64,000 nucleotides of DNA from Pirellulales bacterium (lineage in GTDB: Bacteria > Planctomycetota > Planctomycetia > Pirellulales > PALSA-1355). The notes below the pieces were generated by a model that was not told the origin of the DNA, did no database searches, and saw only the letters and a program-made list of their open reading frames with translations. Below, piece by piece: positions 44,778 to 52,387 of this stretch. The DNA lies in contig JALHMI010000016.1 of NCBI GenBank assembly GCA_022844125.1, positions 122,131 to 186,130 on the forward strand, read 5' to 3'. Both the position numbers and the translations under genes were made by a program. Each line of letters starts with the position of its first letter. The first letter of the stretch is position 1.

Positions 44778-47069
44778 TTATGCGAGAGCCGCTGCCAGGT
44801 GCTGATCAACTTGTTTTGCGGGCTTCGTATAGCGGTGGTGGGACGTTCGCCGGAGTGTGTCAGGGGATTGCTCATCGCCGCGACGTTTTGCGGGCGGCAG
44901 TGTCCGCACCGAAAACGGCGAACTCGGAACGCCACCGACGAGCATTCGCACATACGCCTGAAACTTCGGGAGCATCAGCAGATCCGCGGGCAAGAGACCG
45001 CCGCCCAGTTCGTTGGCCAGAATCTCCGCGTCGTGCTGAGACACCTGGAAGGCAATGGTGGTTCCTACGTTTCCGAAGATGCTCGCCAGCGTGACATCGT
45101 CGAGTTGTTCTAGAAACTGCGTCGCTACGGTGAGCGACAGACGATATTTTCTGGCCTCGGAGAATGCCGACGCAAACGCCTCGGTGGTAAAGGAACTAAA
45201 CTCATCGATGTAGGCAAAGAAATCAGGGCGATTCTCTTCAGCTGTGTCGGCCCGGCTCATGGCCGCAAGTTGGATCGCCGTCACCAGCAGCGATCCGAGT
45301 AGTTCACTTGCGTCGCTGCCCACTTTTCCTTTCGAGAGGTTCACGATCAATATCTTTCCTTCGTCCATCGTCTTTCGCAGGTCGAGTGTGCTGGTTGCCT
45401 GACCGACGATATTTCTGAGCACCGGGCTGCTGATGAAGTGCCCAATCTTATTGAGTACCGGCGATATCGCATCGCCGCGGAGCCGCGGCGGCATTGCCGC
45501 AAACTCCCGCTCCCAAAAACGCCGCACCGCTGGGTCGCTCACATGTTTCATCACGCCCTCGCGATAGTCATCGTCGCCCAGGAGCGGCAAGATCTGCACG
45601 AGCGAGGCGCCGGGCACTTCTAGCAGCGCGAGCAGTGCGTTGCGCAGAATATGCTCAAGCCGTGGTCCCCACATCGCGGCGTAAATCTTCTTGAACGAGG
45701 AGATGATTCCAGACGCCACTAGTGGGCGCTGCTTAGCGTCGTTGCACGCGAGGAGATTGAAGGAGAGTGGATGCGACGCGTCGCCGACGTCGAAGAGCAC
45801 GACATCGTTGGTACGGCTTCGGGGAACTAACTCTAATAATGAATCAGCTAAGTCGCCGTGGGGTTCGATGCAGGCGACGCCGTGTCCAGCTTGGATATCG
45901 GCAACGATGAGATTTTGCAGCAACGTCGTCTTTCCGGTGCCGGTCTTGCCGAGGATGGCGAGATGCCGGCGACGGTCATCGATCGCTAGGCTGACCAAGT
46001 CCCGCTGCGCGCGAAACTGGGTACGGGCAAAGCTGACGTTATCTGGCCGTTCGCTCCCGGCGGCAATTTCCTTTGGCGGCGGGAATTCCCGGCTGTCGAC
46101 GCGCGCCAGTCTGGGCACGCGGACAGTATTGTTGGGCGGATGGAACAACGTCGCGACTTCTTCGCAGGACAAGAGGAAGCTTGGTCCGGGCGCCCGAGAA
46201 TTGTGTGGCCTCCCAACCTCGAAGGCACCCGTGCGGGGCGAGTTAAAATGCCCCAGACTACCGGCCAAGTGCAGCAGCCGCTCAATCGACTCCTCCCGCC
46301 GAGCCACGGCCGCCGTGAGTGAGACTCGCAATTGCGCCTCAAACAGCTGCCGCCCCAATTTGTCGGCCGCTGACTGGAGATCTGATTCTCTTTCGTGGAG
46401 TCGAGATCCTGAGACGTTCAGCATGCTGCGCGATCCTTCGCGAGGCGCTTTGCGCGCATGCATCGAAAGGATGTAGGCACGGAACCGTGGCCAGAGTTTT
46501 GGTGAGAGCGCGGCTTTGGCGTAGAACTGTGCGGCCTTCGGCTTGGACTGAAAGTACGGATGGTCCAATCGTCGCAGGATCCGTCGAGCGAGTGCCGGCC
46601 GTTTGCGACCGGCCGGACGCACCACTAGCTCTAGCCGACCTGTAAACCCGTCACGCTGCAATTGATCCAGCGTCATGAAGATTCCCACGAGTGGATCTGC
46701 CGTGACCCGGTTCAGGGCGTCCTCGAACTGCCCGTAGCGTCGGCACGGAAACAGATCGGGCACAAGCGTCAGGTCAATGCTCCAGGTTTCCGTAGCCTCG
46801 GGGACATCCAGGGCGCTGAGCGAGAGCTCGTCGAGTGTACAGTCGGGGTAGTTCGCGTAGAGCTGCTCTTCGACAAGTGGTCGCAAGACATTCTCGCCCG
46901 CGACGAACAGCCCCACCGCATCCCGGTATATGCCGAACATCAACCGCAACGGCAGACGACGGACGTTGGCCTGGTGCATCGCGGCGAACGCCTGCTCGGC
47001 ATACAGGGGGCCACGAACGTTGCCCGCCGGGGTTCGGATTCTGAAGAGCACCGCGGGAGCATAGCACAC
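44778..47069 (-). CDS. VirD4/TraD-like DNA-transfer ATPase, 763 residues
   Basis: A long N-terminal domain (~1-330: LRLMFGIYRDAVGLFVAGEN, DLTLVPDLFPCRRYGQFEDA) is followed by the ATPase core. The core has Walker A ILGKTGTGKTTLLQN near residues 370-384, then CIEPHGDLADSLLELVP, Walker B FFAYIDEFSSFTTEAFA and a TQFLEQLD sensor. MWGPRLEHILRNALLALLE is typical of the TraM/DUF87 type IV-secretion DNA-binding family. It probably pumps element DNA. It is the larger of two such ATPases here; the other is at 25132-26427. It starts at GTG without a strong ribosome site. Confidence 0.88.
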   Translation of the reverse strand: MCYAPAVLFRIRTPAGNVRGPLYAEQAFAAMHQANVRRLPLRLMFGIYRDAVGLFVAGENVLRPLVEEQLYANYPDCTLDELSLSALDVPEATETWSIDLTLVPDLFPCRRYGQFEDALNRVTADPLVGIFMTLDQLQRDGFTGRLELVVRPAGRKRPALARRILRRLDHPYFQSKPKAAQFYAKAALSPKLWPRFRAYILSMHARKAPREGSRSMLNVSGSRLHERESDLQSAADKLGRQLFEAQLRVSLTAAVARREESIERLLHLAGSLGHFNSPRTGAFEVGRPHNSRAPGPSFLLSCEEVATLFHPPNNTVRVPRLARVDSREFPPPKEIAAGSERPDNVSFARTQFRAQRDLVSLAIDDRRRHLAILGKTGTGKTTLLQNLIVADIQAGHGVACIEPHGDLADSLLELVPRSRTNDVVLFDVGDASHPLSFNLLACNDAKQRPLVASGIISSFKKIYAAMWGPRLEHILRNALLALLEVPGASLVQILPLLGDDDYREGVMKHVSDPAVRRFWEREFAAMPPRLRGDAISPVLNKIGHFISSPVLRNIVGQATSTLDLRKTMDEGKILIVNLSKGKVGSDASELLGSLLVTAIQLAAMSRADTAEENRPDFFAYIDEFSSFTTEAFASAFSEARKYRLSLTVATQFLEQLDDVTLASIFGNVGTTIAFQVSQHDAEILANELGGGLLPADLLMLPKFQAYVRMLVGGVPSSPFSVRTLPPAKRRGDEQSPDTLRRTSHHRYTKPAKQVDQHLAAALA

Positions 47070-47149
47070 GAACTTGGGCGTATCGGATCGTCACGTTCGC
47101 CATGCGTTCGGCGAGCCATGCGACGATGGTGCAATTTGGAGAATGCATC

Positions 47150-47410
47150 CTAGTTCACGTGCCATTCGCGCCATGGCAAACGGTCCACCGAAATTCTCGT
47201 CAGAAAGTTGACGATATCAGGACGGCCGAAATATGTCGGTCGGCGCCTACTGTCTTGTTTCATCAGGACGACAGGCACTCCATCGAAATGTGGAGAAAAG
47301 GCAGCTTGGGTCTTGCCAGCCTCAACGGAATTTTTTGTCGCGCCGGATCGGACGCAGACGACAGTGAAGCTTACACCCTGTTCCTTGACCAGCGCAGCAT
47401 CAATCACCAT
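47150..47410 (-). CDS. Small hypothetical protein
   Basis: The 86-residue protein starts MVIDAALVKEQGVSFTVVCV and contains FDGVPVVLMKQDSRRRPTYFGRP in the middle. The chosen start removes an Arg-rich extension. The alternation of short strands and a central VVLM core suggests a small beta-rich protein. It is 81 bp upstream of the ATPase on the same strand. I do not recognise a family. Confidence 0.6.
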   Translation of the reverse strand: MVIDAALVKEQGVSFTVVCVRSGATKNSVEAGKTQAAFSPHFDGVPVVLMKQDSRRRPTYFGRPDIVNFLTRISVDRLPWREWHVN

Positions 47411-47491
47411 TGGTCTAGTTCCTGAAAATAACTGCGACCAGGGCGCGCGCCGGCCACGATGTACCGACGCCGCCCTCGTCACAGACAGCGG

Positions 47492-47698
47492 TTACTTGGC
47501 CCTGTTAAACTTCCACCAGCACGCCTTGTTGCAACTCCGAATCGGCGGGAACGTTTCATCCCTTTCGAGTGGAATTTGGCGTTCGTTCGCGGTCGGCGCC
47601 GGACTGGTGCTGCCGTCAACGTAGCCGTCGAAGTCGTAGTAACCTGACCGGACGCACGTTTCGCCGGTCTTGAAGCGGGATCGAACTGCAGTGCTCAT
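47492..47698 (-). CDS. Small YjzC-like protein
   Basis: The 68-residue protein reads MSTAVRSRFKTGETCVRSGY, then YDFDGYVDGSTSPAPTANER, IPLERDETFPPIRSCNKACW. The RFKxGE...SGYY...G...ER...L..GE.FPPI..C pattern is that of YjzC-like small proteins (PF14168). Their role is unknown. It has three cysteines that could bind metal. It is located between two unrelated small and regulatory genes. Confidence 0.65.
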   Translation of the reverse strand: MSTAVRSRFKTGETCVRSGYYDFDGYVDGSTSPAPTANERQIPLERDETFPPIRSCNKACWWKFNRAK

Positions 47699-47803
47699 AA
47701 CAACAAACTCCTGGGTCAACTTCGTGGGCTGGCGACGTGCCATCCCTACAGAAATTCCTCGCACGAAGTCGGAGTCTGTTACGTCAGCCTGCAGAAATTA
47801 TTT

Positions 47804-48604
47804 TCAGGCTTCGGTCGCGGCAAGATAGGTAAGCACGCGACTCCCGAGAAACTTAGCTTCCTCCCAGACCTCGTTGCGACGGGGCCGATCGAACCAAGTC
47901 GACGCGCTTACTCGGCCTTCGACGAACTCGTCGTCTCTGCCGTGGTCGCGCTTCGCATAGAGCTCCGCGGTCTTGCTACCGCGGGGAATCGAGCTGCCGG
48001 ACTGCACGAACGACATGTTGAGCAGTCGCATGTCGGTCGACGCCCACGACCAGAGCACCGTGCCTTCACGAGAAACGACGATGGTGGTTGGCTCAAGTTC
48101 ACAATCACAGTACCGAATGGCAGTGCTGGTTACGGAAGTGCCTAGCCGATCTGCCAGCGTGCAAAGGTCCGCTAATGTGCAGAATCCACCCCGGAAGTTG
48201 CGCACGCCTTCGATGAATAGTGTCCTCGGCATGAGCAGTGAGGCAGCGAATCGATCGGCCTCGGTTTCAACCGGGTCTTTCGATCCGTAGTCCGTTACGG
48301 AATTGTGGATATCTCCTGACTTAATGCGTTTTCGGTGTTCCGGCAGATAGAAGTGGCCCAGTTCGTGTGCGATGGAAAATCGCACTCGACCGTCAGGGCG
48401 GTACGGTCCGGCTTCCTTGTAGTAAATCCCAAAGCTGTCGAAGGGAGGATAATACTCGATGCGGGCGTCAAATCCTTTTCCGTACGTCCCGGGCGCCAAG
48501 TGAATTCCCTCTTCGCGCACTATTCGGAACGGGTCGACCGGCAGTCGCCAGAGACTTAAATCGCGAAGTATTTCTTCAGCGGCTTTTTCAACGGGATCAG
48601 CCAT
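47804..48604 (-). CDS. ImmA/IrrE family zinc metallopeptidase
   Basis: The 266-residue protein has the zinc motif FSIAHELGHFYLPEH at about residues 77-91, then PVETEADRFAASLLMPRTLF with the third ligand (ExxxADRFAAxLLMP), the full ImmA/IrrE signature. A C-terminal domain follows (TSVTSTAIRYCDCELEPTTI). ImmA-type proteases cleave a phage-element repressor; IrrE/PprI cleaves the DdrO repressor after radiation damage. Here its gene overlaps by 8 bp a small helical protein gene that follows an ECF-like sigma gene, so it may release that sigma by cutting the small protein. Confidence 0.9.
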   Translation of the reverse strand: MADPVEKAAEEILRDLSLWRLPVDPFRIVREEGIHLAPGTYGKGFDARIEYYPPFDSFGIYYKEAGPYRPDGRVRFSIAHELGHFYLPEHRKRIKSGDIHNSVTDYGSKDPVETEADRFAASLLMPRTLFIEGVRNFRGGFCTLADLCTLADRLGTSVTSTAIRYCDCELEPTTIVVSREGTVLWSWASTDMRLLNMSFVQSGSSIPRGSKTAELYAKRDHGRDDEFVEGRVSASTWFDRPRRNEVWEEAKFLGSRVLTYLAATEA

Positions 48605-48947
48605 CCTTCATCGCTTCGCGTTTTTTGCGGATACGTTCTAAAATCTCCTCTCGCTTTTGCCTAAGCTCTTCAGATGTCTCAGCATCAATTTGCTCGGCAC
48701 GATTCATTGCGAATTCGATGTCAGCTTTCGAATACTCGGACAGCGGTTGATGAGAAGAATTCTTTTTTTCAGAATTCCACAACTTCTCGATCAAGTCGGG
48801 ACCAAGAGCATCAATGGCTGCTTTCTCTTTTGATGTGAGTCGGGGCAGGCTCTCCGGCTTTACGCTGTCCGGATCACAGTCCCTGCGGAGCAACGAGACG
48901 ATGAGAGCCTCGAACGCCCGCGCTTCGCGTTCTAATTCGCTGCTCAT
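48597..48947 (-). CDS. Small helical protein, candidate anti-sigma or protease substrate
   Basis: The 116-residue protein is nearly all helix and highly charged: MSSELEREARAFEALIVSLL, LTSKEKAAIDALGPDLIEKL, and EELRQKREEILERIRKKREA at the C-terminus, a coiled-coil. The ATG at 48947 has GGAG seven bases before it, inside the end of the sigma gene. It lies between the sigma and ImmA/IrrE genes with overlaps at both sides. No known family. Candidate roles are an anti-sigma factor or a repressor cut by the protease. Confidence 0.7.
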   Translation of the reverse strand: MSSELEREARAFEALIVSLLRRDCDPDSVKPESLPRLTSKEKAAIDALGPDLIEKLWNSEKKNSSHQPLSEYSKADIEFAMNRAEQIDAETSEELRQKREEILERIRKKREAMKDG

Positions 48948-48951
48948 GGGT

Positions 48952-49593
48952 TCACTCCGGCGTGTAAAGGTCAAAACCGAGATCGATCAACTTCGCCGCA
49001 ATTGTTGGCCGCGCCCGGTACCAGTTTCCTTTCGCCGCAGCAGCAGTCATGTCGTGCCCTGTAGACTCGCGAACCCCATTCGCGATCTCAGTGAACAAAT
49101 CAGTGTCTCGTGTTTCCTTGTATCGCGTGATGAAAGCGAGGGCTGTAATCTTCTGCTTTTCGGGAAGTTGGCAAATGACATCGAAGAGAGCGGAGTTGAA
49201 GGCGACTTGCTGGTCAGCCGTCATACACCTCCATCGTAATTCTACGGTCGTGCCTTTCAAATCTTTAGCCAAGTGCTCAAGGCAATCGTCAAGGTTTGCC
49301 GCAGATCGAATGCCTCGTTTCCTGAGGAAGTCTTTGGTATTCGTGTACGCTACGCGATAGACGAGTCGCATGGGCTCTGTGGGGTCAAAATCTAGCTTTC
49401 GAGTGGCATTGATCAGGTCGACCATCACGTCCTGATAAATGTCTGATATGTCGTTTGAGTCCAAAGCCCCTAATCCGGCACATTTTATGTAGCCGGCAAT
49501 CTCATCACGAAAGAAGACGTGAAGAGCCTCCATACCCTCTTTAGGACTGCTTCGGAATTCGCCTTCTAGTTCATCCCTCGATATTCCGCCCAT
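48952..49593 (-). CDS. ECF-like sigma factor of a three-gene module
   Basis: The 213-residue protein contains a region-2-like segment DSNDISDIYQDVMVDLINAT, then VYRVAYTNTKDFLRKRGIRS. A C-terminal region-4-like segment AAAAKGNWYRARPTIAAKLI is preceded by TEIANGVRESTGHDM. Region 2 is clear, region 4 is divergent. It is first in the overlapping trio with the helical protein and ImmA/IrrE protease. The intergenic area before it has the GC-rich inverted repeat CCCCACATTATGGGG near 49683. Confidence 0.7.
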   Translation of the reverse strand: MGGISRDELEGEFRSSPKEGMEALHVFFRDEIAGYIKCAGLGALDSNDISDIYQDVMVDLINATRKLDFDPTEPMRLVYRVAYTNTKDFLRKRGIRSAANLDDCLEHLAKDLKGTTVELRWRCMTADQQVAFNSALFDVICQLPEKQKITALAFITRYKETRDTDLFTEIANGVRESTGHDMTAAAAKGNWYRARPTIAAKLIDLGFDLYTPE

Positions 49594-49770
49594 TTCGTCC
49601 TCGCATAGGGCGTACTTCTACCTATTCCTCGCACATGTAGGCAGAAAGTTACGTACTTGAACTCAGAATTCGGGTAAAGGCCCCCCACATTATGGGGCGT
49701 CCCATTGGGGATTGCTAGCTCTTTGGTTCATCTTTCGAGCTCGGTTGAATCGAAACTCCCGCCCCGGAAT
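49594..49770. other. Promoter region of the sigma/small/protease trio
   Basis: Contains CCCCACATTATGGGG and a nearby CCCATTGGGG, GC-rich palindromes that could be operators. No gene. Confidence 0.4.
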
Positions 49771-50040
49771 TGTGCGTCAACCCGAGGGCGGGCCTGTTAG
49801 TTCAGCAACGTTCTTCCATGTGGCGAGACCCAATCCGGTAGGCAAGATCGCAGAGGATCAGAACCCCAGATGCCCACGACGGAGTCATCGGAAACCCGTC
49901 GCGACAGACCGGGTGCCTCCGACGTCGGAGAAGGGAGCCTGCACGGTGGCAGAACTCAAGCCGGAAATCCGAACGGAGAACCGACAGGGGAAAAGCCTAG
50001 CACGGTACTGCAGCCGGCTGCAATGTGCGTGGCGCAAGTA
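49771..50040 (+). mobile_element. Possible 5' fragment of a group II intron
   Basis: The stretch starts GTGCGTCAACCCGAGGGCGG; GTGCG is the group II 5' consensus. Later elements GGTAGGCAAGATCGC, GGATCAGAACCCCAGATGC and GGTGGCAGAACTCAAGCCGG resemble, from memory, domain I of bacterial group II introns. There is no reverse-transcriptase gene and no domain V, so this would be a truncated remnant. Its right end runs into the 3' end of the replication-relaxation gene (stop at 49997). Confidence 0.3.
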
Positions 50041-50878
50041 AGGCCTCGACACCGATGTCAGGGATGAGCGACTGACGGCCACCCCTGTGATCTCTGAAAA
50101 CGGGAGACGTCACGGAGAATGTTGTCGTCAGATATTCCATGAGCGTGATTCCGTAGAACAAGGTTCGGCTGGGATTCCGGGCAACATCCATCGCGGTCTT
50201 GAGGATATGGTCCAGTCGCCCACGAGAGTTCTGGCCGGAAATGAAAAGGACCCGAAAGCGCTCGCGTGGATCCTGGTCTTGCACGGCCTCATATATGCGA
50301 ATCTTCCGCTCGATGCTGTCTGCATCTTTCTGTGAGCGGACTCGCTCCGTTCCGTTATCGATTTCGGCGAAGAAACGCAGGCTCTTGCCGTCGCGTGTGA
50401 CGAGCGTGAAGGAGGCATCGGGAAAGAGGGTCAGTCCGTCCGTGGTCAGGCGGATCGTGTTTTCCCGGTAGAAGTCCGTGAAGCGGGCGCCGGAACGAAA
50501 AGCACCGCAGGCCGTGTGTACGACGAAGTCACTGACTGCACGCTGGTGCGGCTGGCGGCCGAGTCCTGCCGGCGAGAAGTAGCCTTTGGTTGGTGGCTGG
50601 CTGTCTGGTCCGTGCAGGAGCTGGTAGCCGCGACGGGAGAGCACATAGTAGTTTTCAGGTTGTCCACGATCCAGGATCGCGTAGCGATGCGTGGTCACGA
50701 GCTTCGCCTCACTGAGTCGCTGCAGTCGCTCACGCACGAGTCGGGTCGCGTTGAAGGGGGTCTCCCAGGTCATGCTAAGCTTCTCGATTTGTCGCGCCGT
50801 GAGGGGCGCGTAGTCGAGTGCTCGAAGCATCTCGATATCGCGTGGAGTGACGAGCCATCCTGTGGAAGTGCTTGTCAT
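49997..50878 (-). CDS. Replication-relaxation family protein, second copy
   Basis: The 293-residue protein has a winged-helix start (VTPRDIEMLRALDYAPLTAR, ERLQRLSEAKLVTTHRYAIL, YVLSRRGYQLLHG) and a C-terminal PD-(D/E)xK-like half (FFAEIDNGTERVRSQKDADS, IERKIRIYEAV) with the E-x-D pattern. This is the same organisation as the protein at 24213-25172, so the family occurs twice in the window. The last ~15 residues are read from the intron-like fragment, so the natural C-terminus may be altered. It is divergent from the primase gene. Confidence 0.75.
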   Translation of the reverse strand: MTSTSTGWLVTPRDIEMLRALDYAPLTARQIEKLSMTWETPFNATRLVRERLQRLSEAKLVTTHRYAILDRGQPENYYVLSRRGYQLLHGPDSQPPTKGYFSPAGLGRQPHQRAVSDFVVHTACGAFRSGARFTDFYRENTIRLTTDGLTLFPDASFTLVTRDGKSLRFFAEIDNGTERVRSQKDADSIERKIRIYEAVQDQDPRERFRVLFISGQNSRGRLDHILKTAMDVARNPSRTLFYGITLMEYLTTTFSVTSPVFRDHRGGRQSLIPDIGVEALLAPRTLQPAAVPC

Positions 50879-50933
50879 GGGCTACGCCGGAGCCTATCAT
50901 CGCCGACCGTACTTTTCTCCCAATCTCACTTGC

Positions 50934-52112
50934 ATGTCCGAACGAAAGTCATCCTTCATCAACGTCGATGAGCTGATGCCGCAAATCTCGATCGAGCAAG
51001 CCGCCGAGTATTACGGCGTTTCCTTGCCACAGATTCGCCAAGTCGGCGATGAAATCCGGATGAAGTGCTTCCTGGCCTGCGGCCGGGCGGAGGAAACCGG
51101 TGACCGGGCAATCGCCGTGCAAGTGGACAACCCTGTAAAGCCCTGGAAGTGCCACGCGTACGAGTGCCAGAAGGGTGGCAATCTCGTCGGTCTCTGCGAC
51201 TTAATGAAGCCCGGAGAAAACGCTGGCGGACGCCCACGAGGACAGCGGTTCAAGGCAATCGCCGCAGACCTCGTTTTAATGGCAGGCGGTGCTGAAACTC
51301 CCGCGCGAACTTCCGAGGCTGCCATCATCGTGAAGTCCCCGAAAGCTCCGGAGAAGCCGGACGTAAATGTGCCACTGGCTGCGTCGGAGAATGAGCGGGC
51401 GCGGGAGCTCGTGACTCTCGACGAACAATTTGTCAGGGATGTCGCGGCCATGCCGCCCGAGGCGTCGGCCTACTTTCGCCGTCGCGCCTTCCTCACTCCC
51501 GAGGTGTGCCAGAAATTCTCGATGGGATACCTCCCACAAACTTCGAAGTCACTGCTTCGTGGGCACGTCGTGTACGGGTATCGGTCACCGACTGGCGAGA
51601 TGCTGACCTGGTTCGGCCGGAACGTCCGCTATGAGGAGCAGGTCGCAAAATGGAAAGCGTCGGATCGGTCCGAACCGGAGCCGATCAAAACGCGCTTCGT
51701 GAAAGGATTTCATCGTGGCCTTGAACTGTACGCGGAAGACATCGTGCGAGCGGAGAACGTCGATACGTTCAAGTTTACGGGCCTGGTTGTCACGGAAGGT
51801 CCGAATGACGCGATTCGATTGAATACGCTTGGTGTTTCCGCGATCGCGTTGTGCTCAAACTCGATTACGCAAGAACAGGTCGAGCGGACCGTCACTCTCG
51901 CGCATGATCGCGGATTCGAGTGGATCACACTAATGCTCGACTGCGATGAAGAAGGCATCAACGGCACTCAACAAGTGTTGCCGATGCTCGCTGAGAGAAT
52001 ACCGGTGCGGCTCGGTTGGTCAGGCATGACTGCCGGCGGGAAATTCAGGGGCCGTCAACCGGAGAATCTGACGGCGGACGAGTGGAATGAACTCATGACG
52101 GCAACCCAATGA
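50934..52112 (+). CDS. DnaG-type primase with CHC2 zinc finger and Toprim domain
   Basis: From the start MSERKSSFINVDELMPQISI the protein is about 392 residues. The zinc-finger region is residues ~45-80 (CFLACG, then KCHAYECQKGGNLVGLCDLM). The Toprim domain is near 280-345: GLVVTEGPNDAIRLNTLG has the catalytic Glu, and LMLDCDEEGINGTQQVLPML the DxD-like acids. It is a primase for replication of the plasmid-like region or a phage-type primase. It overlaps the next small gene (ATGA). The order primase, small protein, nuclease suggests one transcript. Confidence 0.9.
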   Translation: MSERKSSFINVDELMPQISIEQAAEYYGVSLPQIRQVGDEIRMKCFLACGRAEETGDRAIAVQVDNPVKPWKCHAYECQKGGNLVGLCDLMKPGENAGGRPRGQRFKAIAADLVLMAGGAETPARTSEAAIIVKSPKAPEKPDVNVPLAASENERARELVTLDEQFVRDVAAMPPEASAYFRRRAFLTPEVCQKFSMGYLPQTSKSLLRGHVVYGYRSPTGEMLTWFGRNVRYEEQVAKWKASDRSEPEPIKTRFVKGFHRGLELYAEDIVRAENVDTFKFTGLVVTEGPNDAIRLNTLGVSAIALCSNSITQEQVERTVTLAHDRGFEWITLMLDCDEEGINGTQQVLPMLAERIPVRLGWSGMTAGGKFRGRQPENLTADEWNELMTATQ

Positions 52113-52330
52113 GCGACTACATGCACATTCTGAGGCCGCAAGTAGAGCGTGTGAAGTCGCTCGTCGACGGTCCGGATATGGATGTCGCGGACAAAGTACT
52201 CATGCGACAATGTGCCGCGGCAAGTATCGAAGCGTCGGAGCGTCGAATGGAAATCACAAGACAGGAACGCGACGAACTGATGAAGCTGCTCTATCCTTTC
52301 GACGTGGAGATATTTCCGGAGGAACGCTAG
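52109..52330 (+). CDS. Small helical protein cotranslated with the primase
   Basis: The 73-residue protein starts at ATG inside the primase stop (ATGA). It is helical and charged (QVERVKSLVDGPDMDVADKV, SERRMEITRQERDELMKLLY). No family recognised. Its coupling to the primase gene suggests a partner role. Confidence 0.7.
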   Translation: MSDYMHILRPQVERVKSLVDGPDMDVADKVLMRQCAAASIEASERRMEITRQERDELMKLLYPFDVEIFPEER

Positions 52331-52387
52331 GCCGCTAGAATCTCTGGCGATACGCTGTACTGGCATCGCCAAATCCCCGAGTTGCCT

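Noticed and set aside
49712..50041. 109-codon open frame as a protein gene
   Set aside because: The sequence fits a structured RNA (intron-like) better; no fold or ribosome site.
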